From Odontesthes bonariensis (taxonomy: Eukaryota > Chordata > Actinopteri > Atheriniformes > Atherinopsidae): a stretch of 64,000 nucleotides of DNA. Positions within the stretch are counted from its first letter, which is position 1. The number at the start of each line of letters is the position of its first letter. Of this stretch, positions 40,559 to 50,222 are shown piece by piece. Location of the stretch: the NCBI RefSeq assembly GCF_027942865.1, contig NC_134514.1:1196169-1260168 (forward strand), written 5' to 3'. The notes under the pieces were generated by a model, which had not been told where the DNA came from, made no database searches, and was given only the letters and a program-made list of their open reading frames with translations. The translations under genes were made by a program, and so were the position numbers.

Positions 40559-41823
40559 TTAGCTTCAGTACGGAAGTTCATTGACGACAAAACAGCAGGA
40601 ACTCCTCACAGATTGATTAAATTATTAAAAAGTTTTGTTTACAGAGTGATCAGCTGATTTGTTGATTAGATCTTTGAGTTCAGGATGAAAAAGATTTCCT
40701 GTTTTTTTTTCAATTTTTCAAATTGAGTTTTTCTTAATCAACTATAAATTTAGTATTTGGTGGTTGGAACATTTCCAGCTCGTCACTAAAGTATTGATCC
40801 AACGGTTGATGGACAGACTGAGCAGAAAGAAAGAAAAAAAAAACAAAGAAAACCAGCTGAATGTGTTTGTAGTTTGAAATGAAATCGATTTTTTTATTTC
40901 AGAGACGAGGAAAGATCTTATTTTTGTGTGGAAACTCATCTTGAAATATTTCTGCTGCTTCAGTCAAAAATGTTTTTTTTCTTTCATTAATCCAGTTTGT
41001 GACAGAAACTTTAGAGAAAATCTGAGCGAATGTCTGCGTTGAGCCGTCCGAACGAGGCTCTCTGATTGGATGATGGACCCAACAACAGTTTGAGCCACCT
41101 GAACGAGGCTCTCTGATTGGATGATGGACCCACCAACAGTCTGAGCCACCTGAACGAGGCTCTCTGATTGGATGATGGACCCACCAACAGTCTGAGCCAC
41201 CTGAACGAGGCTCTCTGATTGGATGATGGACCCAACAACAGTTTGAGCCACCTGAACGAGGCTCTCTGATTGGATGATGGACCCACCAACAGTTTGAGCC
41301 ACCTGAACGAGGCTCTCTGATTGGATGATGGACCCACCAATAGTGTGATCGGATCGTCGTTTCAGGGTCGTTTTCGTTTCTGAAAGAAAAATGAATATTT
41401 TCTGTTTGCTGCTGCTGAAATTCCAGGGTTTTCTGGGTTTAAATGCTTCGATGACAGTTGCTCTCTCTTCAGATTAAAGAGTTTATTTATTTTAAAAGGA
41501 GAAACGGTCGTTAGCTGCAGCTAAAGGTTGAATGTTTCAGGTTTATATTTTGATCCGTTTTGATCACGCTTTTGTTGTTGATGAACTTCCTGAAAGTGAA
41601 AATGAGCGAATGTTCCTTTAAGAGAAGGAGCTCTTCTTCTGTCTTTGCTGAGATATTTATCTGAATGTCACGTTGGAGTTATTTATTTTTATACCTGCTG
41701 AGATGTTGCTGCTGTTTCTGCTTCCACTTTGTGCTTCGCCTCATTCGAATCGAAGCTGCAGCTGCTGTTGACCTCTGACCTGAAATAAAGTTTCCTTTGA
41801 ACCACAACAAAAAGTCTCCAAGC
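40559..41823 (+). repeat. Duplicate of the pgm2l1 3' UTR (6-copy VNTR)
   Basis: Nearly identical to 34538-35643 from ttagcttcagtacggaagtt to ccacaacaaa(a/t)agtctcca, in the same orientation and including the AATAAA. The 51-bp unit gaacgaggctctctgattgg... is present six times instead of three, which explains almost all the length difference. No pgm2l1 coding sequence accompanies it. Confidence 0.95.
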
Positions 41824-41827
41824 GCAG

Positions 41828-41990
41828 TGGCGGCTCCTGACATTTTTTTTAGGTAGTGCAATTTCCCCCGTTATGTCCATAAGTACCATAAAAGTCTATA
41901 GGACTGAGGTATATTTGTCTAGGTAGCAAGACCATTTCCCTAACTTGTTTGTGTCTATAAATTCAGATATCAGATATCAATTTTAGGCAA
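41828..41990. mobile_element. hAT-like terminal relic
   Basis: cagtggcggctcctgacatt resembles the common hAT terminus seen across fish genomes. No matching right end found. Confidence 0.4.
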
Positions 41991-42225
41991 TATCTCTTTT
42001 GGCAGATTTATATTGCGCCAAATACAACAAATGTCATCTCAAGGCACTTAAATAATAAAGTCCAATTCAAGCCAATTGGAATTCAATTAATTGTAATCAT
42101 AATTATTCATAAAATAATCCAATTCATTCATATAGAGCCAATTCAAAAACAATTTCCTAGCTAAGAAAACCAACAGATTGCACTGAAACTTTGGTTTCGG
42201 TCCAATCTCCCGTTAGCTGCCTGTT
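41990..42225 (-). mobile_element. L2-like LINE/SINE tail, reverse orientation
   Basis: tatattgcgccaaatacaac, ggcacttaaataataaagtc, then tcctagctaagaaaaccaac and ttcggtccaatctcccg. It is the best preserved copy of the family split at 48168/52745. Confidence 0.7.
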
Positions 42226-42231
42226 ATATCC

Positions 42232-42358
42232 TTATTTTTTGTAAGTTGCTTTGTATAAAAGCGTCTGCTAAGTGTATAAACACCATCTCACCAAGTCGTT
42301 GTTAATCCTGAAGGCTACGGGTTCGATCCTGCTCATTAGTTCATCACACTCAACTGTT
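42232..42358. mobile_element. tRNA-type SINE fragments
   Basis: gctttgtataaaagcgtctgctaa-type tail at about 42245-42272 and a B-box-like ggttcgatcc at 42320-42329. Broken, orientation mixed. Confidence 0.4.
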
Positions 42359-42495
42359 ACTCTGACAGAGTTTGTTGAGGATGTTAACAAACATGCAAAG
42401 AACCAAGTTAGCAGAAGCTCACTGATGGTGAAAAGAAACAAACCACCATCCTGGAGAGTGAGCATCAGTGTGCAGGCTTCTCCACCGTCTGAAAA
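42359..42495 (+). repeat. 137-bp segment duplicated at 54502-54638
   Basis: actctgacagagtttgttga through ccaccgtctgaaaa, same length and nearly identical (two substitutions seen: aacatgca/aacttgca, aaaccacc/aaacaacc). It stays open on the plus strand (LTEFVEDVNK, NQVSRSSLMVKRNK, WRVSISVQASPPSE). The function is unknown. Confidence 0.9.
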
Positions 42496-42925
42496 CCGGT
42501 TTGGGACTCGTGATAAAAGCCTTTGAACAGTCTGACCTCTCTAAGGTTCTTTAACTTCTCACTGAACATCAGAAGTTCTGAAGTTTCTGCACTAACTTTC
42601 CTCTCAGCTGAACTTTCTGTAAAACCCACAGAGGCTGCTGATGCAAAGCTGGATCTGTGCATGTCAAAGGTCAGTCAACATGTTTGTCCCTGAGGTGTCT
42701 TCACATCGGCCACAGTTTCCTCTAATTCCCTCTGCGGCACATTAAAGTCGGAGCTGTTAACCAGAGAGACCAATCAGCATGAGTGGAGCTCAGCTGGGGT
42801 TTGGCTGCTTCACAGAGGGCATCACACACACCTCAGGGCTCATGGACACACACATTTTCCAGAAATGATGACACCAACAGCAAACCTTACACTAACATTT
42901 TCTGAAGTATTTCAGTTGAACTTAA

Positions 42926-43553
42926 CCCTCCTGTTGTCCTGCGGGTCCAAAGGGACCCACTACCATGTTTAGCTGTAGAAAAAACACCTTAAACTATCTT
43001 TTTCCAACTTGAAATTGTATGACTTTTCCTAAAGGGACCCCATCATTAGAAAAAGTCACACTTTATTTTTGTTTATGTTTCCATGTGGGCTGTACACCAC
43101 TAGAGTACAAAGATTGTCTTATGGGTCATTTTTGACCCGTGAATTATAAAAACATTTAAACACCAGAAAAAAGTTCTTTTTTTTTCCCTTTCAATATAAT
43201 TAATTAGTAGAAGTAATTACTTCACATTTATATAATAGCAATAATAAACCTTTATTATGTAAAAGAAAACTGAGAAAACTGTTGGTCCAACTGACAGTTG
43301 GTTTGTGGTAAAAAAAAAAAGTGTAATTCTGAAAACTGGTGATTGTCTTTTTGTGTTGTGTAACAAAAACTACATGATAAAAAATGTATTGAATTGAGTT
43401 GAATAGATAAATAACAGGTGGTTTCATCATACAAAATAGAATTTGGATTTAAAATTCAATTAAGTTGCTTTATTTTGGGGCTTTGGTAGGGCGGGTCATT
43501 TTTGACCCGTAGGACAAAGGAGAGTAAACACAATGTTAAGACCACACAAAGGG
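42926..43553. mobile_element. piggyBac-like MITE flanked by TTAA
   Basis: Left end ccctcctgttgtcctgcggg next to TTAA (42922-42925). A near-inverse gacccgtaggacaaaggaga is at 43504-43523, followed by TTAA at 43554-43557. Contains gggtcatttttgacccg palindromes. 628 bp, no transposase. Confidence 0.7.
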
Positions 43554-43879
43554 TTAAAGGTTTCTGCTTTTACATTCTGAGTTCGGTCAGAACTAGGGTT
43601 AATCTGATTAATCTGACTCTTTGTCATCACTTTAGAGTTACCGGTCCACAGCGGTTCTAAGCTGTCCTCAAACAAATGAAACACTCGGAAAAGTCACAAA
43701 TCTGCTGGATCTGAGCTTCTATCTGAGACTGTAAAACTCCAAAGATTGGATCAGTGGAAGGGACATAAACCAAAGTAACCACAAGTGTTGACCCACAAGA
43801 TTCCTGCTGGTCTGCTCAGTGCAACAAGAGCCAAGAAGGTGCTAAACCTTGACTGAGGGTCTAAGGTGAAGAGAGGGGC

Positions 43880-44359
43880 AATTCAGTTTGTTCAAGAGGG
43901 GGAGAAAGTTAATAAGACGATAAGGAGGAAGCTTGTGATTGGGAGATGCAGGTTGATTTAGGAGATAAGCTTGTTGTTCTCCAGGAGATAGCCTCTACAA
44001 ATCTAAGGCCTGATATAGTCTTGTGGTCTAGGAGTAGAATGAGAGTCTATTTCATAGAGCTGACTGTTCCTTGGGAGGAATTAGTAGCAGAAGCATATGA
44101 AAGGAAAAAGCTTAGATATGTGGAGTTGGGGGCAGAAGCAGAGCAGCGAGGATGGAAGGTTAGAATCTGTCCAGTGGAAGTAGGATGTAGAGGATTTGTT
44201 GCAAAGTCTGTTGTCTCATTGCTGAGGGAGCTGGGTGTAAGTGGACAGAGTGTGAGGAAAATAGTGAAGGAAGTGTCAGATGAGGCAGTAAAGTCCAGTC
44301 AGTGGATTTGGATTAGAAGAAGCAATAGCAGCTGGGGGCCCAGCAGGGGGAGCACTTAG
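43880..44359 (+). pseudogene. Transposon-derived ORF, frameshifted, C-terminal region
   Basis: From 43946 the frame is open for 137 codons and reads STNLRPDIVLWSRS, VYFIELTVPWEELVAEAYER and KVRICPVEVGCRGFVAKSVV. This set is typical of a multicopy fish retrotransposon-encoded protein. The RPDIV...ELTVPWE spacing recalls a PD-(D/E)xK-like nuclease core (inference). The upstream part (AIQFVQEGEKVNKTIRRK, 43880-43930) continues the similarity in another frame, so a frameshift lies at about 43918-43932. It ends at a stop with no poly(A) seen. Host gene function is unlikely. Confidence 0.6.
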
Positions 44360-44825
44360 GGTAAACAGAGTCTTGGAAGAAGCAAAGAAGAAATTCAGGA
44401 TATTTAAGTGGAGGGTGTTGCCAATGTGAGCCTTTTGAAACCAGGTGGCCATTTTGGGTGAGTTGGCCTGTATGGCTTTGTTTTTGCTGGCATTTTTAGT
44501 GACTGTAGGACTGTTTAGGTGAGTTTGTCTGTTGAATCTGCTAGTGTGTCTTGTCCTGCCTCCACCTCTGGCACCCTCTATACTTTCATTACCCCCTACC
44601 CGAACCCGGGTTTGTATCCAAAAAAAACAAAAAAGATGGTTGTTGGGGTGTGAGGAACAGTGATGGCTGTTATTAGGGGAGTAATTCTGGACGCCAGTGA
44701 TCACTGTCTAGCCTCCTGGAGGTGTCGTGGGCCCAACGAGACAAAACTGATGAAAGGAGGTTCCCACCTGATGACCCCAATGACATGTTGGTCAGCACTG
44801 CTCACTGGTTTATAGGGAGTATAGG
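44360..44825. other. Unique DNA after the transposon ORF
   Basis: Contains accccctacccgaacccggg and an A-rich aaaaaaaacaaaaaag patch. Perhaps the 3' part of the same element; nothing else recognised. Confidence 0.5.
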
Positions 44826-46040
44826 GGAACTACAAAATTTCTGAAGAAATTTTGATGGGTGCCAATCTACTGCCCGCCCTATCAACAAACCGTTTAGTTC
44901 AGTTAAAGCTGAGAGTCTCCTGTCACATATAAACTTTGAATGATGTCTCTGTGATGTCGTATAGCTGAGTTATGAGGCCTCCAAAATAGGGCAGTTTTTG
45001 GTATTTTTGGCTCGTTAAGTACTTTTCAATCGATTTTCCCATTTTGGGCCTCTGTGAGGCCCAAAATCCATAAGACAGGTCTGCTGTAGACAGAAATGTC
45101 ATTTTTATCAAGGTCCTGTTTAAAATACAGCTTTTATGGCATTTTCAAAATGGCCTCTGTAAGTGCTTTTCAATGCATTTTCCCATTGCATTGTGGGTAT
45201 TTTCAAACTTCCCCTCACTATCAGTTTAAAGGAGAAATGCAGATCAGATTTATAACATGAAGCTGTTATAACAGGGCATCCATCTTGGCTCTGCCCTCAT
45301 GAGCAGTCTTAGAACAGAGCAGGCTAACAAGGCGTTGCTACGGAGACGGAACCAGCTGCGGCTCGTCTGTGTTAGACAGAGAGCAAACTGACATATGTGC
45401 ACACACTATGGCTTCTTAAAATTAGACTATAATTTTGACTGTAGCCTACTGTCTCAAACAAACGGTCGCTGTTCGAAAAGTAAAAGTCTTATCTGAATAA
45501 TTCTTGAACCGTCACTGCCCCAAGAGACGGCAGAAGCCAGCGATGTAATTTTAATTCAGCTACTATGTGTTTCTCGTTTTTTATGGCAGTTTTAAAATAA
45601 TTTTTCACATGAATTTGATGACTTTAGGCCTTTATAATGGAAATGGAGAGGCGACCTCTGGGCTCAGAGGCAATTTGTAAGAAATATGTGAGGCAGAGCT
45701 CAATGAGTGTGACTTTGTGTGAAAGAGGACAAAAATACCTTCATTTTGAAGTAAAATTTGTCCAGATTGGGCAGATATTTTGGACATGAGAGACATTTGT
45801 TCGAGGAATTGGTGCAGTATCAAATTTAGAGTGAGAAGCAGAGTGGGAGAGACACCTCGGTTGAGATGTAGTCTTCCTAAAACGTAAACTGCCGTTGTGT
45901 CAAAGCTGTATAATGTATCAACAAACCTTTTAGTTCAGTTAAAGCCGAGAGTCTCCTGTCACATATAAGCATTGAATGAGGTCTGTGTTAGGATTTATGG
46001 CTGAGTTACAAGGCCTCTAAAATAGCCCATTTTGGCGCTC
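44826..46040. repeat. Repeat region with 120-bp direct repeats 1.04 kb apart
   Basis: atcaacaaaccgtttagttc plus agagtctcctgtcacatata at 44879-45000 recurs at 45918-46036. aaatttctgaagaaattt at 44836 is shared with 49880. A perfect hairpin ttttgggcct-ctgtg-aggcccaaaa lies at 45042-45066. Probably an old element with direct terminal copies. No ORF of note. Confidence 0.6.
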
Positions 46041-46700
46041 AACAAGCCCCGGACTGGGTTGTTTGTTGGGTTGTACATGTGCAACACTGAATTCTGTGTA
46101 CAATTACACCTCTGGAGCCGAACCATCTGATAACTCAGGTTAGCAAAGTATAGTTAAGGCCTGAATTCAGATTACTAAAGATGGTTTTCTGTCATTTGGT
46201 GAAGATTACCAAGGAAGCGAGAACATAACCCAAAACAGTACTGAGGGGTGTGGTTACACATGTGAGTAGGTAAAATATGAAAGTCATTGTAGGGCCAAAG
46301 ATGATGTCTTCTCTCTGTTCTGCTGATTCACAGAAACTGTCCCTGTGGGATTAATACAGCTGTTAGTGCTGTATTATCTGTATATTGTACTGTGTTGTGT
46401 TGCATGCGGTCGGTCTGCTGCTGTGGGCGTCTCTGTGTCGACTCTTTAAGAGAAGCAGCAGCAGCAGCTCTCTGCTCAGTTAGGGGGATTCACACTTTGA
46501 CTCACTGCTACTGTTTGACCTATTTGTCACATTGAAGTACTCAATGATTTTCTTTCATGTAAAAACACTCGGTGTTGTTGAAGGTTTATCTCTATAATTA
46601 GCTGAAAACAAGTTTAACTTTCAATCATATGTGGAAATGAACATTGATTAATGCATTTAACAGATTTATGATTTCTTTACAAGTGAAGATAAGGATGAAA

Positions 46701-47666
46701 ATGAATTCTACACAAGTTTTATATTTCACATTAAGTTCTTACTTTAACAAAGATGTGTTCACATACTTTTTCTTCATGATCATCACGTCTTTGTATCTTA
46801 TAATAGTTGGTTCTAATGTTCTGCTCATCGTGGTTATCAGTGTGAACAGGAGCTTACATGAACCCATGTACATGTTCCTGTGCAGCCTGTTTGTAAATGA
46901 GCTGTATGGTAGTTCAGGGCTGTTTCCATTCCTGCTGATTCAGATCCTCTCTGACGTTCACACTATTTCTGCTCCTCTTTGTTTCCTGCAGGTTTTCTGT
47001 ATTTATACTTATGGAAGTGTTGAATTTTTTAACTTAGCCGTCATGTCTTATGACAGATATTTTGCCATTTGTTATCCTCTGCAGTACCACACATTAATGA
47101 CATCTAACAAGGTAGTTTTTCTTATCTGTATCATATGGTTAAGCCCTCTTTTTTTCATTAGTCTCACAACATCTTTAAGTGCTTCTCTGCAGCTGTGTGG
47201 GAACATCATTAATAAAGTGTACTGTGACAACCACTCCATCATAAAACTGGCCTGTTATGACACCACAGTCAATGATATCTATGAGTATGTTGCTGCTTCT
47301 TTCACAGTCTGTGTTCCAGTGTTTATAATTCTCTACACTTATGTTCAGATCCTTAAAGTCTGTTTTTCTGGATCCAAACAGACGAGACAGAAAGCTGTCA
47401 GTACCTGCACACCTCACCTGGCTTCTCTGCTCAACTTCTCTTTTGGAGTTTGCTTTGAAGTATTACAGAGCAGATTCAACATGAACAGTGTTCCAAACAT
47501 GTTCAGAATATTTTTATCATCTTACTTCCTTACTTGTCAGCCACTCTTAAACCCTGTTCTGTATGGACTGAACATGTCCAAAATACGTCAGTTATGTAAA
47601 AGTCTACTTCTGAGCTTTGCTGGGAAATGTGGAGTTCAGGATGAGGAAAGACAGATAATGAATTAA
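46701..47666 (+). CDS. Olfactory receptor, intronless, AT-rich (321 aa from the second in-frame cluster of Met)
   Basis: Complete fish odorant receptor. The frame opens at 46644, but Met20 (46701) is preferred because it is followed at once by the glycosylation site NST and gives a normal N-terminus. Motifs (numbering from 46644): LHEPMYMFLCSLFVNELYG in TM2, MSYDRYFAICYPL at TM3 (134-146), SYDRY-type G-protein contact, KAVSTCTPHL at TM6 (250-259), NPVLYGLN in TM7 (303-310); loop cysteines at 113, 185, 194 and 204. The AT-rich codon use contrasts with the receptor at 35650-36603, so the two are not recent duplicates. Ligand unknown. Confidence 0.94.
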   Translation: MNSTQVLYFTLSSYFNKDVFTYFFFMIITSLYLIIVGSNVLLIVVISVNRSLHEPMYMFLCSLFVNELYGSSGLFPFLLIQILSDVHTISAPLCFLQVFCIYTYGSVEFFNLAVMSYDRYFAICYPLQYHTLMTSNKVVFLICIIWLSPLFFISLTTSLSASLQLCGNIINKVYCDNHSIIKLACYDTTVNDIYEYVAASFTVCVPVFIILYTYVQILKVCFSGSKQTRQKAVSTCTPHLASLLNFSFGVCFEVLQSRFNMNSVPNMFRIFLSSYFLTCQPLLNPVLYGLNMSKIRQLCKSLLLSFAGKCGVQDEERQIMN

Positions 47667-47669
47667 ATG

Positions 47670-48044
47670 TTTGTCTTTGACTTCACTCGTGTCAGAAATG
47701 ATTTCTACAGATAAACAGAAAATATATTTTTCAACTGAAAAGAAACTTTTACTAAACTCCAGAGAGGGTGGAGTATGAATGGGAAACAAGAACTTTGTCA
47801 GGTAGGGTGGGTGCGAGGCGTGGAAGGACACGGCTGCAGATTCTTCAAAAACAAAACTTGGTTTATTTTCAAAAACAGGTTTTAACAAAAAGAGCGGCTG
47901 AGCCGGATACCAAAAACTAAACTGTGACGAAAACAAAACATGACAATGGCTTGGAATAACTAGAAAGGTACTTATCTTGGTTGAGACAGTATTGTGGAGG
48001 GTGATTGGTGAGTGAGTACAGCTGAGGGGGAAAACACAGATTTA
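47670..48044. other. 3' flank of the olfactory receptor, nothing recognised
   Basis: Holds the likely receptor 3' UTR. No canonical AATAAA was found close to the stop. Otherwise unique DNA. Confidence 0.5.
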
Positions 48045-48165
48045 GATTAGATTAGATTCAACTTTATTGTCATTGCACAGAGTACAGGTACTGAGACAAC
48101 GAAATGCAGTTTAGCATCCAACCAGAAGTGCAAAAAGCATTTAAAATGCAGAGTATGTGCATGCT
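48045..48165 (-). mobile_element. LINE 3' tail (outermost layer of the nest)
   Basis: ttagattagattagattcaa then ctttattgtcattgcacaga and agtgcaaaaagcatttaaaa. The same family continues to the right of the nest at 52745-53040 (gcagagtatgtgcatatgta). Confidence 0.6.
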
Positions 48166-48167
48166 CA

Positions 48168-48298
48168 GGACGGGAGATTGGACCGAAAAATAAAAAGTTT
48201 TCAGTACAATCTGTTGGTTTCCTTAGCTAGGAAATTGTTTTTGAATTGGCTCTATATTGAACGAATTGGATTATTTTTTGAATAATTATGATTACAAT
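48168..48298 (+). mobile_element. L2-like tail, left part (middle layer of the nest)
   Basis: gggagattggaccgaaaaat, tttccttagctaggaaattg, then attatgattacaat, where it is cut by the hAT element. It resumes at 52659. Confidence 0.85.
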
Positions 48299-48589
48299 TA
48301 GGGATGCACCGATACCACTTTTTGTCAAACCGATACGATACCGATACTTGGATCTGAGTACTTGCCGATACCGAGTACCGATGCCGATACTTCTACCACA
48401 AAAAAATGTAATGAATTGGAAGACAGGTTTTGGTCTCACTAGCCCAGTGGTTCCCAAACTTTTTGTTCCCAAGGCACACCAAAGGACAAGTAAAAATATC
48501 AAGGCACACCTATTGTGCCAAATAGCCCTTATAACACGTGTTATCACTCATATCATGTAAAATATCTGTAAATGTGCATTATTATTTAC

Positions 48590-48845
48590 TAATGCCAAAT
48601 ACAGTGTGACAAGAACTCCTTTATCCCGTCTGCCATAAGAATGCTTAATGACAGATAGACATGCGCTGCACAGTCTTATGTTCTATGTTTTTAATGTTTT
48701 TCTATGTTTATGTTGTATGCTGAGTGTGCGAGTGCTGTATGTTATGCAGTGATTGTTGGAAGCCCAAGACAAATTTCCCCCTGGGGACAATAAAGTACAC
48801 TCTACTACTACTACTCTACTCTACTACTACTCTACTCTACTACAA
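48590..48845 (+). mobile_element. LINE 3' end relic inside the hAT element
   Basis: Reads NSFIPSAIRMLN, then a 3' UTR with ccccctggggacaataaagt and a (ctact)n tail. A related C-terminus (RTSRFRKSFLPAAVTLLN) is on the minus strand at 52897-53040. Confidence 0.6.
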
Positions 48846-49464
48846 GACAACTATTACTCATGAAATATTTATTAACAAAATATTTAAAAAATTAATTTGA
48901 AACTTTATCAAATTAGGCTTCATCAAAGCAGCAACAGTCATTTAAACCAGACAAGTCACAAAATTAAAAGTGAGGCAAAGGAAACTCAGCATGCAGAAAT
49001 TCAGCACAGAGAACTGTCAATGCAAGGAAGCTGCATTGTCCATGGTCCTAAACTACAATTTATTAATGCAACATTTCAGCAATCAGTGAAACATGTGCTA
49101 TTGTAAATATTTTGCCTACTTACAAATTAGTGAGTCAGCGCGCGCAGGTTTCTTTAATCCTCGGTGGTACTCAGGGCCGTTTCTAGCTTTGTGGGGGCCC
49201 TAAGCAAGATACCGTTTAGGGGCCCCTAGTTTGTCAAACTACAATGAAGAGATTCCTAATCATTTAGATGGAACACTAAGATCTATTACACTTTATGAGC
49301 AAAACAGGCTAGAGTTTAAATTAAACATCTTAAGTTGAACCACTCAGGCAAGTTAAACTAATAAGAATATATAATACAAAGAAAACAAAAATAAAAGATT
49401 TTGAGTTTTTTTTAAATATTAAACTGTAATGTACAGCGTCCCTTTAAAGATTGTACCCAATTAC

Positions 49465-49735
49465 AAAGTAGATAGATACTTTATTGATCCCGAAGGAAAT
49501 TCAAGCATCCAGTAGCAAGACATAAAGCAATAAAAAATGTTTATACAATTATAAACACTTTAAAAACAATTTAAGAATTTAAAAAACTATTTAAACAGTT
49601 TAAAAATCTAAAGTGACCAGTGAAATAAGACCAAAGTGAAATATAAAGTAACCAGTGAAATACAGAAGCGCCATCACTTAAAGCTGTTGTACATCCTGAT
49701 GGCCAGAGGAACAAAAGAGCTTTTGAAGTTGTCAC
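49465..49735 (-). mobile_element. LINE/SINE relic inside the hAT element
   Basis: gatagatactttattgatcc and cgaaggaaattcaagc are the reverse of a very common fish LINE 3' end. Its body continues to gatggccagaggaacaaaag. Confidence 0.55.
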
Positions 49736-50022
49736 TTTTAAGAAGTTTCTCCATTTATCTACACATTGTACTAGTTAAAGTAATAAAACTAAGAATAATG
49801 ATCCACTGCCACAATATTCTTAAATAATCAACAGGATGCCTAATATTTGTATATCACTAACAGTAGAACACTTCTAACTAGAAAATTTCTGAAGAAATTT
49901 AGAAGGGGCCTGCCAAAGTGTGCGTATCGCTCAACCAATCACGGCTGCTCAGGAATGGTTCGCAAGGCCTAAAGAAAAAGCATTCAAGCCTAAACGGCAT
50001 CAAAGCCGTTTAAATTTAAAAT

Positions 50023-50222
50023 TTTAAAGCGGCGAACTGGCCCTTTAAAGCGGCGAACTGGCCCTTTAAAGCGACGAACTGGCCCTTTAAAGCGACGAAC
50101 TGTCCCTTTAAAGCGGGGAACTGGCCCTTTAAAGCGGGGAACTGCCCCCTAAAGTGGCGAACTGTCCCTTTAAAGCGACGAACTGTCCCTTTAAAGAGGT
50201 GAACTGTCCCTTTAAAGCGGTT
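50023..50222. repeat. 21-bp minisatellite inside the hAT element
   Basis: About nine copies of aaagcggcgaactggccctt plus t, with cgacg, cgggg and gtcc variants; each junction forms ctttaaag. Confidence 0.95.
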
